The translations under genes were made by a program, and so were the position numbers. Shown one piece after another: positions 56,091 to 64,000 of a stretch of 64,000 bases of DNA. The stretch is from Porphyrobacter sp. Lineage in GTDB: Bacteria; Pseudomonadota; Alphaproteobacteria; Sphingomonadales; Sphingomonadaceae. Where the stretch lies: NCBI GenBank assembly GCA_027533455.1, contig JAPZUC010000002.1, forward strand, positions 62,001 to 126,000. The letters are read 5' to 3'. Position 1 is the first letter of the stretch. Each line of letters begins with the position of its first letter. The notes beneath the pieces are model-generated. The model saw only the letters and a list, made by a program, of their open reading frames with translations. It searched no databases and had not been told where the DNA came from.

Positions 56091-57201
56091 GATGCGTCGC
56101 GCTCCAACCGGACTTGGCCGACCATGTTTCGACGCTGCCGCGCACGGTGCAGCCCTTTTCGCCCGCTTCGATGCGGCCCACCGTGACGACGGTCTCGCCC
56201 GCGGCTTCGAGCTTCGCGGTGACCTCGGCGACCTTGTCCGTCGTAACCGCCAGCACCATGCCGACACCGCAGTTGAAGGTGCGCGCCATTTCCTCGGGCT
56301 CGATGTGGCCTTGCGCCTGCAGGAAAGCCATCAAGCGCGGTTGGGGCCACAAGTCGGCATCGACATGGGCATGCGCGCCATCGGGCAGGATGCGCGGGAT
56401 GTTTTCGAGCAGGCCGCCGCCGGTGATGTGGGCCAGCGCATTGATGTGGCCTTCGCGGATCAGCGGCAGCAGGCTCCCGACGTAAATGCGGGTCGGGGCA
56501 ATCAGGGCGTCGATCAGCAGTTGATCCTGATCGAACAGGGCAGGGCGGTCGAGCTTCCAGCCCTTGTCCGCCGCCAATCTGCGCACCAGCGAATAGCCGT
56601 TGGAATGGACGCCGCTCGATGCGAGCCCGATCAGCACATCGCCCGGCGCAACCTTCTCGCCCGTCAGCTGCTCGCCGCGCTCCACCGCGCCGACGCAGAA
56701 GCCGGCGAGATCATAATCGCCAGCCGCATACATCCCCGGCATTTCCGCCGTTTCGCCGCCGATCAGCGCGCAACCGGCCATCTTGCAGCCTTCCGCTATG
56801 CCGGCGATCACGCGCTCGGCAACGCCGTTCTCGAGCTTGCCGGTGGCGAAATAGTCGAGGAAGAACAGAGGCTCGGCGCCCTGAACGATCAGATCGTTGA
56901 CGCACATCGCGACCAGATCGATGCCGACCGTGTCGTGCCGGTCATGTTCGATCGCGAGCTTCAGCTTGGTGCCGACGCCATCATTGGCCGCGACCAGTAG
57001 CGGATCCTTGTAGCCGGCCGCCTTGGGGTCGAAGAACCCGCCGAAACCGCCCAGCTCGCTGGTCGCCCCGGGGCGCGCCGTGGCCTTCGCCAGCGGGCCG
57101 ATCGCCTTCACCAGCGCATTGCCCGCAGCGATTGAAACGCCGGCATCGGCATAGGTGTAGCCCGAGCCTTGCGGCTTGCTCTCGTTTGTCCCCGAAGTCA
57201 T
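56083..57201 (-). CDS. purM: Phosphoribosylformylglycinamidine cyclo-ligase
   Basis: The 372-aa protein matches PurM: GFGGFFD near 54-60, [12 protein letters not shown] near 73-84, [22 protein letters not shown] near 104-125, [11 protein letters not shown] near 150-160 and [15 protein letters not shown] near 255-269. It closes FGAM to AIR with ATP in purine synthesis. The ATG at 57201 was chosen over an upstream one that gives an unusual leader. It is the first gene of the purM-purN-sulfotransferase operon and is divergent from the next gene by 69 bp. Confidence 0.96.
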   Translation of the reverse strand: MTSGTNESKPQGSGYTYADAGVSIAAGNALVKAIGPLAKATARPGATSELGGFGGFFDPKAAGYKDPLLVAANDGVGTKLKLAIEHDRHDTVGIDLVAMCVNDLIVQGAEPLFFLDYFATGKLENGVAERVIAGIAEGCKMAGCALIGGETAEMPGMYAAGDYDLAGFCVGAVERGEQLTGEKVAPGDVLIGLASSGVHSNGYSLVRRLAADKGWKLDRPALFDQDQLLIDALIAPTRIYVGSLLPLIREGHINALAHITGGGLLENIPRILPDGAHAHVDADLWPQPRLMAFLQAQGHIEPEEMARTFNCGVGMVLAVTTDKVAEVTAKLEAAGETVVTVGRIEAGEKGCTVRGSVETWSAKSGWSATHLG

Positions 57202-57270
57202 GCACGCCGCCATAGCGGTTCGCGCTTGGAATTCCACTCGCCATTGGGCAAAGGACTAGCGATTTTCCCC

Positions 57271-58560
57271 ATGAGCGCGTCGCTTCCCCTTTCAGGCCCT
57301 GCTGCGGCCCATTCTTCGCCGCTTCGGCGCTGGCTCGGAGGCGCGGCTCTGGCGCTGGCGCTGCTGGGCGGCGGCTTTGCTGTGATTGCGCAGGTTGCGG
57401 GCGAGCGCGGGATCGCACTGACCGCTGCCAGCGCCGACATCGAGGTCAAGGGCATCAGCGTCGACGTGGCCGGCAAGAGCGCCGAGGACGCGCGCACCAA
57501 CGGCTGGCGCGAGGCCCAGCGAAAGGCGTGGGCGAAGCTGAAAGGCCCCGAGCTTTCGGACAGCCAGCTTGACGGGCTCGTCTCGGCCATCGTGATCGAG
57601 CGCGAACGGCTTGGCCCGCGCCGCTATATCGCGACGCTGGGTGTGGTGTTCGATCGCAGCCGCGCGGGTGCCTATCTCGGCGGTCCGGCGCAAGCTTCGC
57701 GCTCGGCGCCGTTGCTGCTGATCCCGGTACAGGAGACGGCCGGGGCCTATATCACCTTCGAACAGCGCAACCCCTGGCAGCGCGCCTGGGCCGAGTTAAA
57801 CCCGGGGCCGAGCCGCATCGATTATGTGCGCCTCAGCGGGAGCGGCGGCGATTCGCTGCTGGTCAACTTCGGGCAGACCCAGCGCCGCAGCCGCGCGTGG
57901 TGGCGCTCGACCCTCGACCAATATGGTGCGACCGATGTGCTGATGGCCTTCGCGCGGCTCGATCACCAGTTCCCCGGCGGGCCGGTGAGCGGCACCTTCA
58001 CCGCGCGATTTGGCCCGGACAGCCGGCCGCTCGATACCTTCACTCTCAAGGCCGAAGGGCCTGATGATGTGCCTGCGATGTTGGCGCAGGCAGTGGAGCG
58101 GATGGACCAGATCTACACCGGTGCGCTCGCTTCCGGCCAATTGCGGCCTGACCCGAGCCTCAGCATCGGAGCGGGCGGTGTGATCGACCCCGCGATACAG
58201 CGCCTGATCGAAATCGGCCGCGCCGCGCAGGCCCGGCGTTCGGCCGAGGCAGCGATTGCGAGCGGCGTAGCGCCGGGCATCGAAGCGCAGACTGTCACCG
58301 GCACCGAGCCGGGCGAGGCGGGGCTGCGCAGCTTCACTGTCCAGTTCGCCACCCCCGATGCCGCAGCCTTCGATAGCGCGCTTGGCGCGGTGCGAGGGGC
58401 GGGCGGCGTGCGCGGCGTAGGCGTTACCAGCACTGCGATTGGCGGCACGTCGGTCATGAGCGTGAGCTTTGCCGGATCGCTCGACGAGCTTGCCGCTGCG
58501 CTCGAAGCGCGCGGGTTCAGCGTGCGGCGCGGAGCCAACGCGCTCGCCATCAGCCGCTGA
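57271..58560 (+). CDS. Exported protein of unknown function upstream of hdaA
   Basis: The 429-aa product has one N-terminal membrane or signal segment (about 20-42), then a domain that begins GISVDVAGKSAEDARTNGWREAQRKAWAKL near 64-94 with a DUF2066-like flavour, a central segment, and two C-terminal small domains of ferredoxin-like pattern (about 345-420). I do not recognise a function. It is 14 bp before hdaA, so both are likely transcribed together. The 5' end lies 69 bp from divergent purM. Confidence 0.65.
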   Translation: MSASLPLSGPAAAHSSPLRRWLGGAALALALLGGGFAVIAQVAGERGIALTAASADIEVKGISVDVAGKSAEDARTNGWREAQRKAWAKLKGPELSDSQLDGLVSAIVIERERLGPRRYIATLGVVFDRSRAGAYLGGPAQASRSAPLLLIPVQETAGAYITFEQRNPWQRAWAELNPGPSRIDYVRLSGSGGDSLLVNFGQTQRRSRAWWRSTLDQYGATDVLMAFARLDHQFPGGPVSGTFTARFGPDSRPLDTFTLKAEGPDDVPAMLAQAVERMDQIYTGALASGQLRPDPSLSIGAGGVIDPAIQRLIEIGRAAQARRSAEAAIASGVAPGIEAQTVTGTEPGEAGLRSFTVQFATPDAAAFDSALGAVRGAGGVRGVGVTSTAIGGTSVMSVSFAGSLDELAAALEARGFSVRRGANALAISR

Positions 58561-58574
58561 CGGGCTCGCCGCGC

Positions 58575-59225
58575 ATGAGCGAGCCGTCCCAGATCGCCCT
58601 CCCGCTTTCCGCCCGCGCGCCTGCGGGAGCGCAGCGGATCGTGGTGGGCGATGCCAATGCAGCGGTGATCGAGGCGCTTCAGGCGCCCGAACGCTGGCCC
58701 TTCCATGTTGCGGTGCTCACCGGCCCGCCGCGCGCGGGCAAGAGCCTGCTGGGGCGCTGGGCGCAGGGACTCCACGGCGACATGCTCGAAGTGATCGACG
58801 ATGCCGAGACGCTGGACGAGACCGCGCTATTCCACCGCTGGAACGCGGTGCAGCAGGGTGGAACCCGCGAAGGCGGCTCGCTGCTGATGATCGCCAACGC
58901 CGATGACGAACACGGCGGCTGGCGCATCGCGCTGCCCGATCTTGCCTCGCGCATCGGCGGATCGCTCCAGCTTGAGGTCGGCGCGCCTGATGACCTGATG
59001 GCGGGCGAATTGATCCTTGCCCACGCCGAACAGCGCGGGCTCGCGCTGGCGGACGGCGCGGTGGACTACCTCGTGCCGCGCACCACCCGCAGCTTTGCCG
59101 CGATCGAGGTGCTGGTGGCGGCAATCGACCGCATCTCTCTTGAACGTCAGGCGCCTGCCACCATGTCTGTGTGGCGCGCGGCGCTCGAAGCCCTCCACGG
59201 GCCCGAGCAGCAGCGCCTGCTCTGA
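58575..59225 (+). CDS. hdaA: DnaA-related regulatory inactivator HdaA
   Basis: The 216-aa protein has an N-terminal clamp-binding QIALPLS (residues 6-12), a P-loop GPPRAGKS near 50-57, a Walker B-like VIDDAETLDE near 73-82 and an AAA+ lid with RTTRSFAAIEVLVAAIDR near 167-184. HdaA binds the sliding clamp and stimulates DnaA-ATP hydrolysis, which prevents over-initiation of replication. The combination of QxxLP motif and DnaA-like AAA+ domain without a DNA-binding domain is diagnostic for Hda. Confidence 0.9.
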   Translation: MSEPSQIALPLSARAPAGAQRIVVGDANAAVIEALQAPERWPFHVAVLTGPPRAGKSLLGRWAQGLHGDMLEVIDDAETLDETALFHRWNAVQQGGTREGGSLLMIANADDEHGGWRIALPDLASRIGGSLQLEVGAPDDLMAGELILAHAEQRGLALADGAVDYLVPRTTRSFAAIEVLVAAIDRISLERQAPATMSVWRAALEALHGPEQQRLL

Positions 59226-59279
59226 TAGTCGCGCTGGCCGATTGCATCGCCAGCGCTTTGGTGGGAAAAGCGAGGGGCG

Positions 59280-60020
59280 ATGTTCGAGCAACTGGTCAGC
59301 TATCTGGACTCGGTCCGTGCCCGCGATCCCGCGCCGCGTTCGCGCTGGGAGATCCTACTTTATCCAGGCGTCTGGGCGCTGGGCTTCCACCGCATCGCGC
59401 ACTGGCTGTTCGAGGCGCGGATGTATTTCCTCGCGCGCTTCGTGAACCATTTCTCGCGCCTGCTGACCGCGATCGACATCCACCCGGGCGCGACCATCGG
59501 CAAGAACTTCTTCATCGACCACGGGTTCACCGTGATCGGTGAGACCGCCGAGATCGGTGACAATGTGACGATCTACCAATGCGTCACCCTGGGCGGCACC
59601 AATCCGGCGAACGGCAAGGGCGGTAAGCGCCACCCGACGCTGATGGATAATGTCATCATCGGATCAGGCGCGCAGATCATCGGGCCCATCGTCGTTGGTG
59701 AACGCGCGCGGGTCGGCGCCAATGCGGTGGTGACCGACGATGTGCCCGCGGGTGCGACAATGGTGGGCATCAAGGCCCGCTCGACGCTGGTGCCTGCCGA
59801 CCAGTGGCTTCGCGAGTTCATCCCCTATGGCACCCCGTGCGATGATCCGCCCTGCGACGAACAGGGGCGCCCGAACCGCGACTGTGTGGAAAAGCTCGAA
59901 GGCGAGATAGCCACCCTGCGCGAGGATATGGCGGCGATGAAGGTGCTGCTGGCGACCCGCGAGACAGCGTCCGCGCCGCCTCAGCCGGTGCGCGTGCGCA
60001 AGAGCGGGACGAAGGACTAG
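59280..60020 (+). CDS. cysE: Serine O-acetyltransferase
   Basis: The 246-aa protein is a left-handed beta-helix acetyltransferase: IHPGATIGKNFFIDHGFTVIGE near 66-88 with the catalytic Asp-His pair, YQCVTLGG near 99-106, hexapeptide repeats through about 165 and a C-terminal helix. It acetylates serine for cysteine synthesis. The N-terminal part is shorter than that of enteric CysE, as in EpsC-type enzymes. DUF2794 starts ten bases downstream. Confidence 0.93.
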   Translation: MFEQLVSYLDSVRARDPAPRSRWEILLYPGVWALGFHRIAHWLFEARMYFLARFVNHFSRLLTAIDIHPGATIGKNFFIDHGFTVIGETAEIGDNVTIYQCVTLGGTNPANGKGGKRHPTLMDNVIIGSGAQIIGPIVVGERARVGANAVVTDDVPAGATMVGIKARSTLVPADQWLREFIPYGTPCDDPPCDEQGRPNRDCVEKLEGEIATLREDMAAMKVLLATRETASAPPQPVRVRKSGTKD

Positions 60021-60030
60021 AGCAAGGGAT

Positions 60031-60399
60031 ATGACCGCAAACCAGAAGCCGGGGGGCATCCCCGGACAGGTGGTACCCTTTCCCGGTCGCGGTGCTGATC
60101 AGGTCGGGTTCGAACGGCCCGAGTTGGTGCGGATTCTCGATCTTTACGGACGCATGGTGGCTGCCGGAGAATGGCGCGACTACGCGATGGATTTCGATCG
60201 CCACGCCGCCACTTTCGCCGCCTTCCGCCGCGCCGCCGAACGCCCGCAGGCGCGCGTGGAAAAGCGCCCCGCGCTTCGCGGCAAACAGGGCATGTGGACG
60301 CTGTTCGGGGAGCATGGCCAGGTGCTCAAGCGCGGGCATGATCTGGCGAACGTGCTCGCCCCGATGGAGCGGCGGCTGTTGAAGGCAGTGGACGAGTAG
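60031..60399 (+). CDS. DUF2794 family protein
   Basis: The 122-aa protein matches DUF2794, a family restricted mainly to alphaproteobacteria: FERPELVRILDLYGRMVAAGEWRDYAMDF in residues 27-55 is the conserved core, followed by a basic segment (RPQARVEKRPALRGKQGM). No function is established. It forms a short operon with cysE. Confidence 0.88.
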   Translation: MTANQKPGGIPGQVVPFPGRGADQVGFERPELVRILDLYGRMVAAGEWRDYAMDFDRHAATFAAFRRAAERPQARVEKRPALRGKQGMWTLFGEHGQVLKRGHDLANVLAPMERRLLKAVDE

Positions 60400-60421
60400 C
60401 AAGGCAAACGGAGGGGGCGCT

Positions 60422-61192
60422 GTGAAGTTATGGATTCGTGCGGGGCTGTTGGCGGCGCTCGTTGCTTCGGTGCCTGTCCTGCCGCTAGAAGCGGGGGCCA
60501 AATACACTGCCCAAGGCTTTGCCTTCGAGACTGAGCAGAAACCGCAAGTAATGGTGGTGCGGCCCAACATGTTCATGGGTACGCTCGATTCCGCCAATCG
60601 CCAGATCGAGGATCCGGAATGGCTGGCGCAGGCCCATGTCAATATGCAGGAGGCCTTGAAGCGCCACCCCGCAAGCACAACGGTCGAGTGGCGTTTTGCG
60701 GACTGGAGCGCCGCTGCCTCGCAGCCACTTTCCGAAGGCTTCTGGAAGACCTTCCTGAACCTCAACCTCGATATTGCTTTCAGGGTTCCGCAAGGCAGCT
60801 TCCCGATTCCTCTGGACGCAAATCTGGGGCGCGCCACGAAAAACCTTCCCAAGGGACATTTCGAATACCGTCTGCCGCCAAGCGAACTTGAAGAGGTTCG
60901 CGTTGCCAGTCTAGGCGCGCGGTATGCGTTGCTCATCAAGATGCACGACGCCTACACGACCGATGGCGCCAAGCTGGGGCGACTGCTCGGCGGAATGGCC
61001 AACGTGATGGCCGATGGCGTCAACACCATGCCGCCGCCGCCGCATTTCGGCTTTTCGATATTGGTCGATACAGAAGACGGCAAGGTCTTCTGGTATTATA
61101 ATGACGGTGTGTTCGGCGGCGATCTTCGCAAGCCTGTTTCTGCGGACAAACGGGTCGGCCAGATGCTGACCGGCTGGCCGATGCCGCGCTGA
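60422..61192 (+). CDS. Secreted protein, unknown function
   Basis: The 256-aa product has a signal peptide (MKLWIRAGLLAALV..., cut near residue 26) and a single globular domain with several Trp and Pro residues and a late FGFSILVDTEDGKVFWYYND segment. I do not recognise the family. The GTG at 60422 is preceded by GGAGGGGG. A terminator-like hairpin follows. It is 22 bp after DUF2794. Confidence 0.68.
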   Translation: MKLWIRAGLLAALVASVPVLPLEAGAKYTAQGFAFETEQKPQVMVVRPNMFMGTLDSANRQIEDPEWLAQAHVNMQEALKRHPASTTVEWRFADWSAAASQPLSEGFWKTFLNLNLDIAFRVPQGSFPIPLDANLGRATKNLPKGHFEYRLPPSELEEVRVASLGARYALLIKMHDAYTTDGAKLGRLLGGMANVMADGVNTMPPPPHFGFSILVDTEDGKVFWYYNDGVFGGDLRKPVSADKRVGQMLTGWPMPR

Positions 61193-61210
61193 TCTTCCCG
61201 CCAAAAGCGA

Positions 61211-61238
61211 AGGCCCGCCCCCTTGCGGGGACGGGCCT
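61211..61238. terminator. Hairpin between convergent genes
   Basis: AGGCCCG and CGGGCCT flank a near-perfect inner CCCC/GGGG stem with one mismatch and a CTTG-type loop, between two convergent genes. It has a short A/T flank on both sides. Confidence 0.7.
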
Positions 61239-61261
61239 CCTAAATTTCGCTGATGACCCGA

Positions 61262-62191
61262 TCAGCCGCGCGCGCTGGCAGGTCCTGTACCCGTGACCTT
61301 CTGCATCGCGCGCAGGATGTTGCCCGACTGTTCGCTGCCCGATTGCGGCGCGATGAGGTTGGTGAAGGAATTGATCTCCTCCCAACGTGCGGCGAAGCCT
61401 TCGAGGGTCCGCTCGCCTTCCGGCAGCCACACGGCGTCGTTCATCACCGTCCACGAGGAGTGATAACCGCCAGCACCCGCGCCGACGATGGCGTTGGTGG
61501 GCGCGTCTTCCGAAACGAGGAACAGCGCGGCAGGCACGACGTTCTCGGGCGCGAACAGCTTGAAGGCTTCCTCGGGGAAGAGGTCCTCGGTCATGCGGGT
61601 TCCCGCAACCGGCGACAGGGTGTTGCAGCGCACGTTGTACTTCGCGCCCTCAAGCGCCAGCGTCTTGGTGAGACCGGCAAGGCCGAGCTTGGCCGCGCCG
61701 TAATTGGCCTGGCCGAAGTTGCCGAACAGGCCGGTCGATGATGCGGTCATCAGGATACGGCCGTAGCCCTGCTCGCGGAAGGTCTCCCAGCACGCCTTGG
61801 TGGCGAAGGCCGAGCCGGTGAGGTGGACCTTGACCACGAATTCGAAGTCGGCCGGCTCCATCTTGGCGAAGGTCTTGTCGCGCAGCACGCCGGCGTTGTT
61901 GATGAGGACGTGCACGCCGCCCCACTTTTCCTTGGCCTGAGCGACCATCGCTTCCATCTGGTCGAATTCAGTCACCGAGTGACCGTTGCTGATCGCCTCG
62001 CCGCCTGCGGCCAGGATTTCCTCGACCACCTTGAGGGCTGCGTCCGAATGGCCCGTGCCATCCCGTGAGCCGCCGAGGTCGTTGACGACGACCTTCGCGC
62101 CGCGGCGCGCGAGTTCGAGCGCATAGGCCTTGCCGAGCCCGCCGCCCGCACCGGTGACGATGGCGACCTTGTCCTTGAAGCTGATGGTCAT
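61262..62191 (-). CDS. SDR oxidoreductase, (3R)-hydroxyacyl-CoA dehydrogenase type
   Basis: The 309-aa protein is an SDR: cofactor loop TGAGGGLG near 14-21, [11 protein letters not shown] near 38-48 (typical of the MFE-2/HSD17B4 group), NNAG near 97-100, Ser in TASSTG near 150 and Tyr-Lys in YGAAKLG near 163-169. The group oxidises (3R)-hydroxyacyl-CoAs. Here it is a stand-alone dehydrogenase, without the hydratase and sterol-carrier parts found in eukaryotic MFE-2. The substrate is inferred. Confidence 0.85.
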   Translation of the reverse strand: MTISFKDKVAIVTGAGGGLGKAYALELARRGAKVVVNDLGGSRDGTGHSDAALKVVEEILAAGGEAISNGHSVTEFDQMEAMVAQAKEKWGGVHVLINNAGVLRDKTFAKMEPADFEFVVKVHLTGSAFATKACWETFREQGYGRILMTASSTGLFGNFGQANYGAAKLGLAGLTKTLALEGAKYNVRCNTLSPVAGTRMTEDLFPEEAFKLFAPENVVPAALFLVSEDAPTNAIVGAGAGGYHSSWTVMNDAVWLPEGERTLEGFAARWEEINSFTNLIAPQSGSEQSGNILRAMQKVTGTGPASARG

Positions 62192-62316
62192 GGTGTTCTC
62201 CTGTCCTTGGATGTGCGGCGCGGTTTACGCCTGCGTAAAGCAATCTGCGGCGCGCTGCGTGGCACTTTCACGCGTGGCTTGCAACATCCGAACTGACAGG
62301 GTGCGATGCCGTAGGG

Positions 62317-63012
62317 TCAGGCGGCAGGGGACAGCGCGGCGAGGGCGGGAATCAGCTCTCCAAACGAATCGATCACCCCGTCCGCGCCCAACTCGTGCGG
62401 GTGCCTGTCGCAATAGCCATAGGCCGCCGCGATCACCGGAACACCGGCTGCCTTTGCGGCGCGCACATCATAGGTGGAATCGCCGATGAAGACGAAGCGC
62501 CCGCCTCCCAAGGCCTCGCGCGCGGCCAGAACCGGGGCAGGGTGGGGCTTGGCGAGGAACTGCCCATCGTCGCCCTTGCCCATCGAATCCCCGCCGATCA
62601 CGGTCTCGAACGTGTTGACCAGATCGAGCTGGGTGAGGACATTGCGGGCAAAGGCTTCGAACTTGTTGGTCACCACCGCCATGCGGATGCCGCGTGCTGC
62701 CAGCTCGGCGAGGGCCTCGCGCACGCCGGGATAGGGTGCTGTGTGGACCGCGTTGTGTTCCTCGTAATAGCCGAGCATCGCCTTGTAGAGCCGCTTGAAT
62801 TCGTCCTCGGGCAGGCCGCCCTGGGCTTCGACCGCGCGGGCCAGCATGATCTTGGCCCCGCCGCCGATCAGGTCTTTGGAGCTTTCCACCGACACAGCGT
62901 TGAAACCGCCCAGCACCAGCGCATGATTCACCGCCGCACCGAGATCGCGGAAGGTGTCCAGCAGCGTGCCGTCGAGGTCGAAGCCGATCGCGTCGAAAGG
63001 GATGTCTGTCAT
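62317..63012 (-). CDS. gph: Phosphoglycolate phosphatase (HAD family)
   Basis: The 231-aa protein has HAD motif I FDLDGTLLDT near 11-20, motif II in VVTNKF near 116-121, a conserved Lys in AKPHPAPVLAA near 152 and motif IV GDSTYDVRAAK near 174-184. It removes phosphate from 2-phosphoglycolate formed in DNA repair. The ATG at 63012 begins just before motif I as usual. It is divergent from glmU by 76 bp. Confidence 0.9.
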   Translation of the reverse strand: MTDIPFDAIGFDLDGTLLDTFRDLGAAVNHALVLGGFNAVSVESSKDLIGGGAKIMLARAVEAQGGLPEDEFKRLYKAMLGYYEEHNAVHTAPYPGVREALAELAARGIRMAVVTNKFEAFARNVLTQLDLVNTFETVIGGDSMGKGDDGQFLAKPHPAPVLAAREALGGGRFVFIGDSTYDVRAAKAAGVPVIAAAYGYCDRHPHELGADGVIDSFGELIPALAALSPAA

Positions 63013-63088
63013 TGCGCGCGCGGTGCCGGATGCGATTTCAAACCGCAAGCATTTGCTGGCAGGCGCTCCATTGCTTACAGGGGCTTCC

Positions 63089-64000
63089 ATGACCACGACG
63101 ACACATCCTTTTGCCGCCATCATCCTCGCCGCCGGCAAGGGTACCCGCATGAAGAGCGACACTCATAAGGTGCTGCACAAAATCGCGGGCCACGCCATGC
63201 TCGAACATCTGATGGCGAGTGTGGCTGAACTCGGTCCTGAGCGGACGGCGGTGGTCGTGGGCGTGGGGCGCGATCAAATCGAAAAGGCGGTGGGCGACCG
63301 GGCGGTGACGTGCCTTCAGGAGCCGCAGCTCGGCACGGGCCATGCGGTGCAGCAGGCGGAAGGCGCTCTCGAAGGATTCGCGGGCGATGTTCTGGTGCTT
63401 TATGGCGATGTGCCCTTCGTCAAGGCGGACACGATGCGCGCCATGCTCGAACGGCTGCACAGCGCGGATGCTCCTGCCGTGGTGGTGCTGGGCTTCGAGC
63501 CGGAAGACCCGCTCGCCTATGGCCGCGTGATCGCGGATGATGCGGGCAGCATCCTCAAGATGGTCGAATTCAAGGACGCGGACGAGGGCGAGCGCGCCTG
63601 CCGGCTGTGCAATTCCGGCCTGCTGGCCGCGCGCGCCTCGGATATATTCGCGCTGCTGGCGCGAGTCGGGAATGACAATGCACAGGGTGAGTATTACCTC
63701 CCTGACATCGTCAACATCGCGATTGCCGATGGTCGCTCTTGCGCGGTGATCGTGGCTGACAGCGCGGATGAGGTGGCGGGGATCAACAGCCGCGCCGAAC
63801 TCGCCGCAGCAGAAGGCCGCTGGCAGGCCGCACGGCGCGTTCAGGCCATGGACGAGGGCGCGACCCTGATCGCGCCCGAAACGGTGTTTTTCGCTTACGA
63901 CACGGTGTTGGGCCGCGATGTGACCATCGAACCCAATGTGTTCTTCGGCCCGGGCGTGCGGGTTGCCGACAATGTGCTGATCCGCGCCAATTCTCACATC
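63089..64000 (+). CDS. glmU: Bifunctional GlmU, 5' part (runs off the window)
   Basis: The frame from the ATG at 63089 stays open to the window end (304 codons). Residues 1-235 form the uridyltransferase domain with LAAGKGTRMKSD near 13-24, QEPQLGTGHAVQQAE near 77-91 and GDVPFVKADT near 104; the start of the left-handed beta-helix acetyltransferase domain (TIEPNVFFGPGVRVADNVLI) follows. GlmU makes UDP-GlcNAc for peptidoglycan and LPS. The C-terminus lies outside the window. Confidence 0.95.
   Translation, partial: MTTTTHPFAAIILAAGKGTRMKSDTHKVLHKIAGHAMLEHLMASVAELGPERTAVVVGVGRDQIEKAVGDRAVTCLQEPQLGTGHAVQQAEGALEGFAGDVLVLYGDVPFVKADTMRAMLERLHSADAPAVVVLGFEPEDPLAYGRVIADDAGSILKMVEFKDADEGERACRLCNSGLLAARASDIFALLARVGNDNAQGEYYLPDIVNIAIADGRSCAVIVADSADEVAGINSRAELAAAEGRWQAARRVQAMDEGATLIAPETVFFAYDTVLGRDVTIEPNVFFGPGVRVADNVLIRANSHI

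Overview
The window is about 65% GC and reads as the core chromosome of a sphingomonad-type alphaproteobacterium, most likely Erythrobacteraceae (Erythrobacter/Porphyrobacter-like; this is inference). Supporting signs are a circularly permuted two-piece tmRNA gene, HdaA, a DUF2794 protein, a Mic60-like gene behind hemC/hemD, an Anbu operon and a succinyl-type arginine catabolic operon. No IS element, prophage, CRISPR array, tRNA or rRNA was seen. Genes are dense on both strands, with many 1-8 bp overlaps.

Layout. 1-1695: end of hemC, hemD, Mic60-like membrane protein. 1696-9640: ubiquinone-type flavin hydroxylase with a small membrane protein, dsbD, a lipoprotein plus S10 carboxypeptidase pair, uvrB. 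9763-11202: DUF3617 lipoprotein and an alpha/beta hydrolase. 11203-12067: an AT-richer island holding a broken TPR gene. 12068-16146: the Anbu proteasome-like system (circularly permuted ATP-grasp, alpha-E, transglutaminase, Anbu). 16289-16909: a LuxR-type regulator cut by an in-frame TGA. 16992-25295: extensin-like lipoprotein, putP, outer-membrane barrel, typA, TonB receptor. 25420-31623: RDD and DUF805 membrane proteins, the ybbP-ybbA/tesA cluster, recF. 31788-32467: a sigma-54-type promoter driving two tandem 37-aa membrane peptides and a PspC protein. 32504-36706: SDR, Nudix, two TPM proteins, LemA, mscL. 36731-37241: a near-perfect parS site and ssrA. 37272-41063: small membrane protein and astB-astA-M20 hydrolase operon. 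41189-48979: glcB and the classical lptD-surA-pdxA-rsmA operon. 49116-53912: pepA, DUF2256, holC, lipoprotein, secreted intradiol dioxygenase, ndk, membrane protein. 53917-57201: purM, a purN-MmcQ fusion and a sulfotransferase. 57271-61192: unknown exported protein, hdaA, cysE, DUF2794, unknown secreted protein. 61262-64000: SDR, gph and the 5' part of glmU.

The most interesting points are the complete Anbu operon whose transglutaminase carries a Ser/Gln-rich tail, the sigma-54/PspC mini-operon with two previously easy-to-miss 37-aa paralogous peptides, the parS site beside the permuted tmRNA, the PurN-MmcQ fusion, an M20 hydrolase in the place where AstE would be needed, and two nonsense-interrupted genes (TPR protein and LuxR-type regulator).
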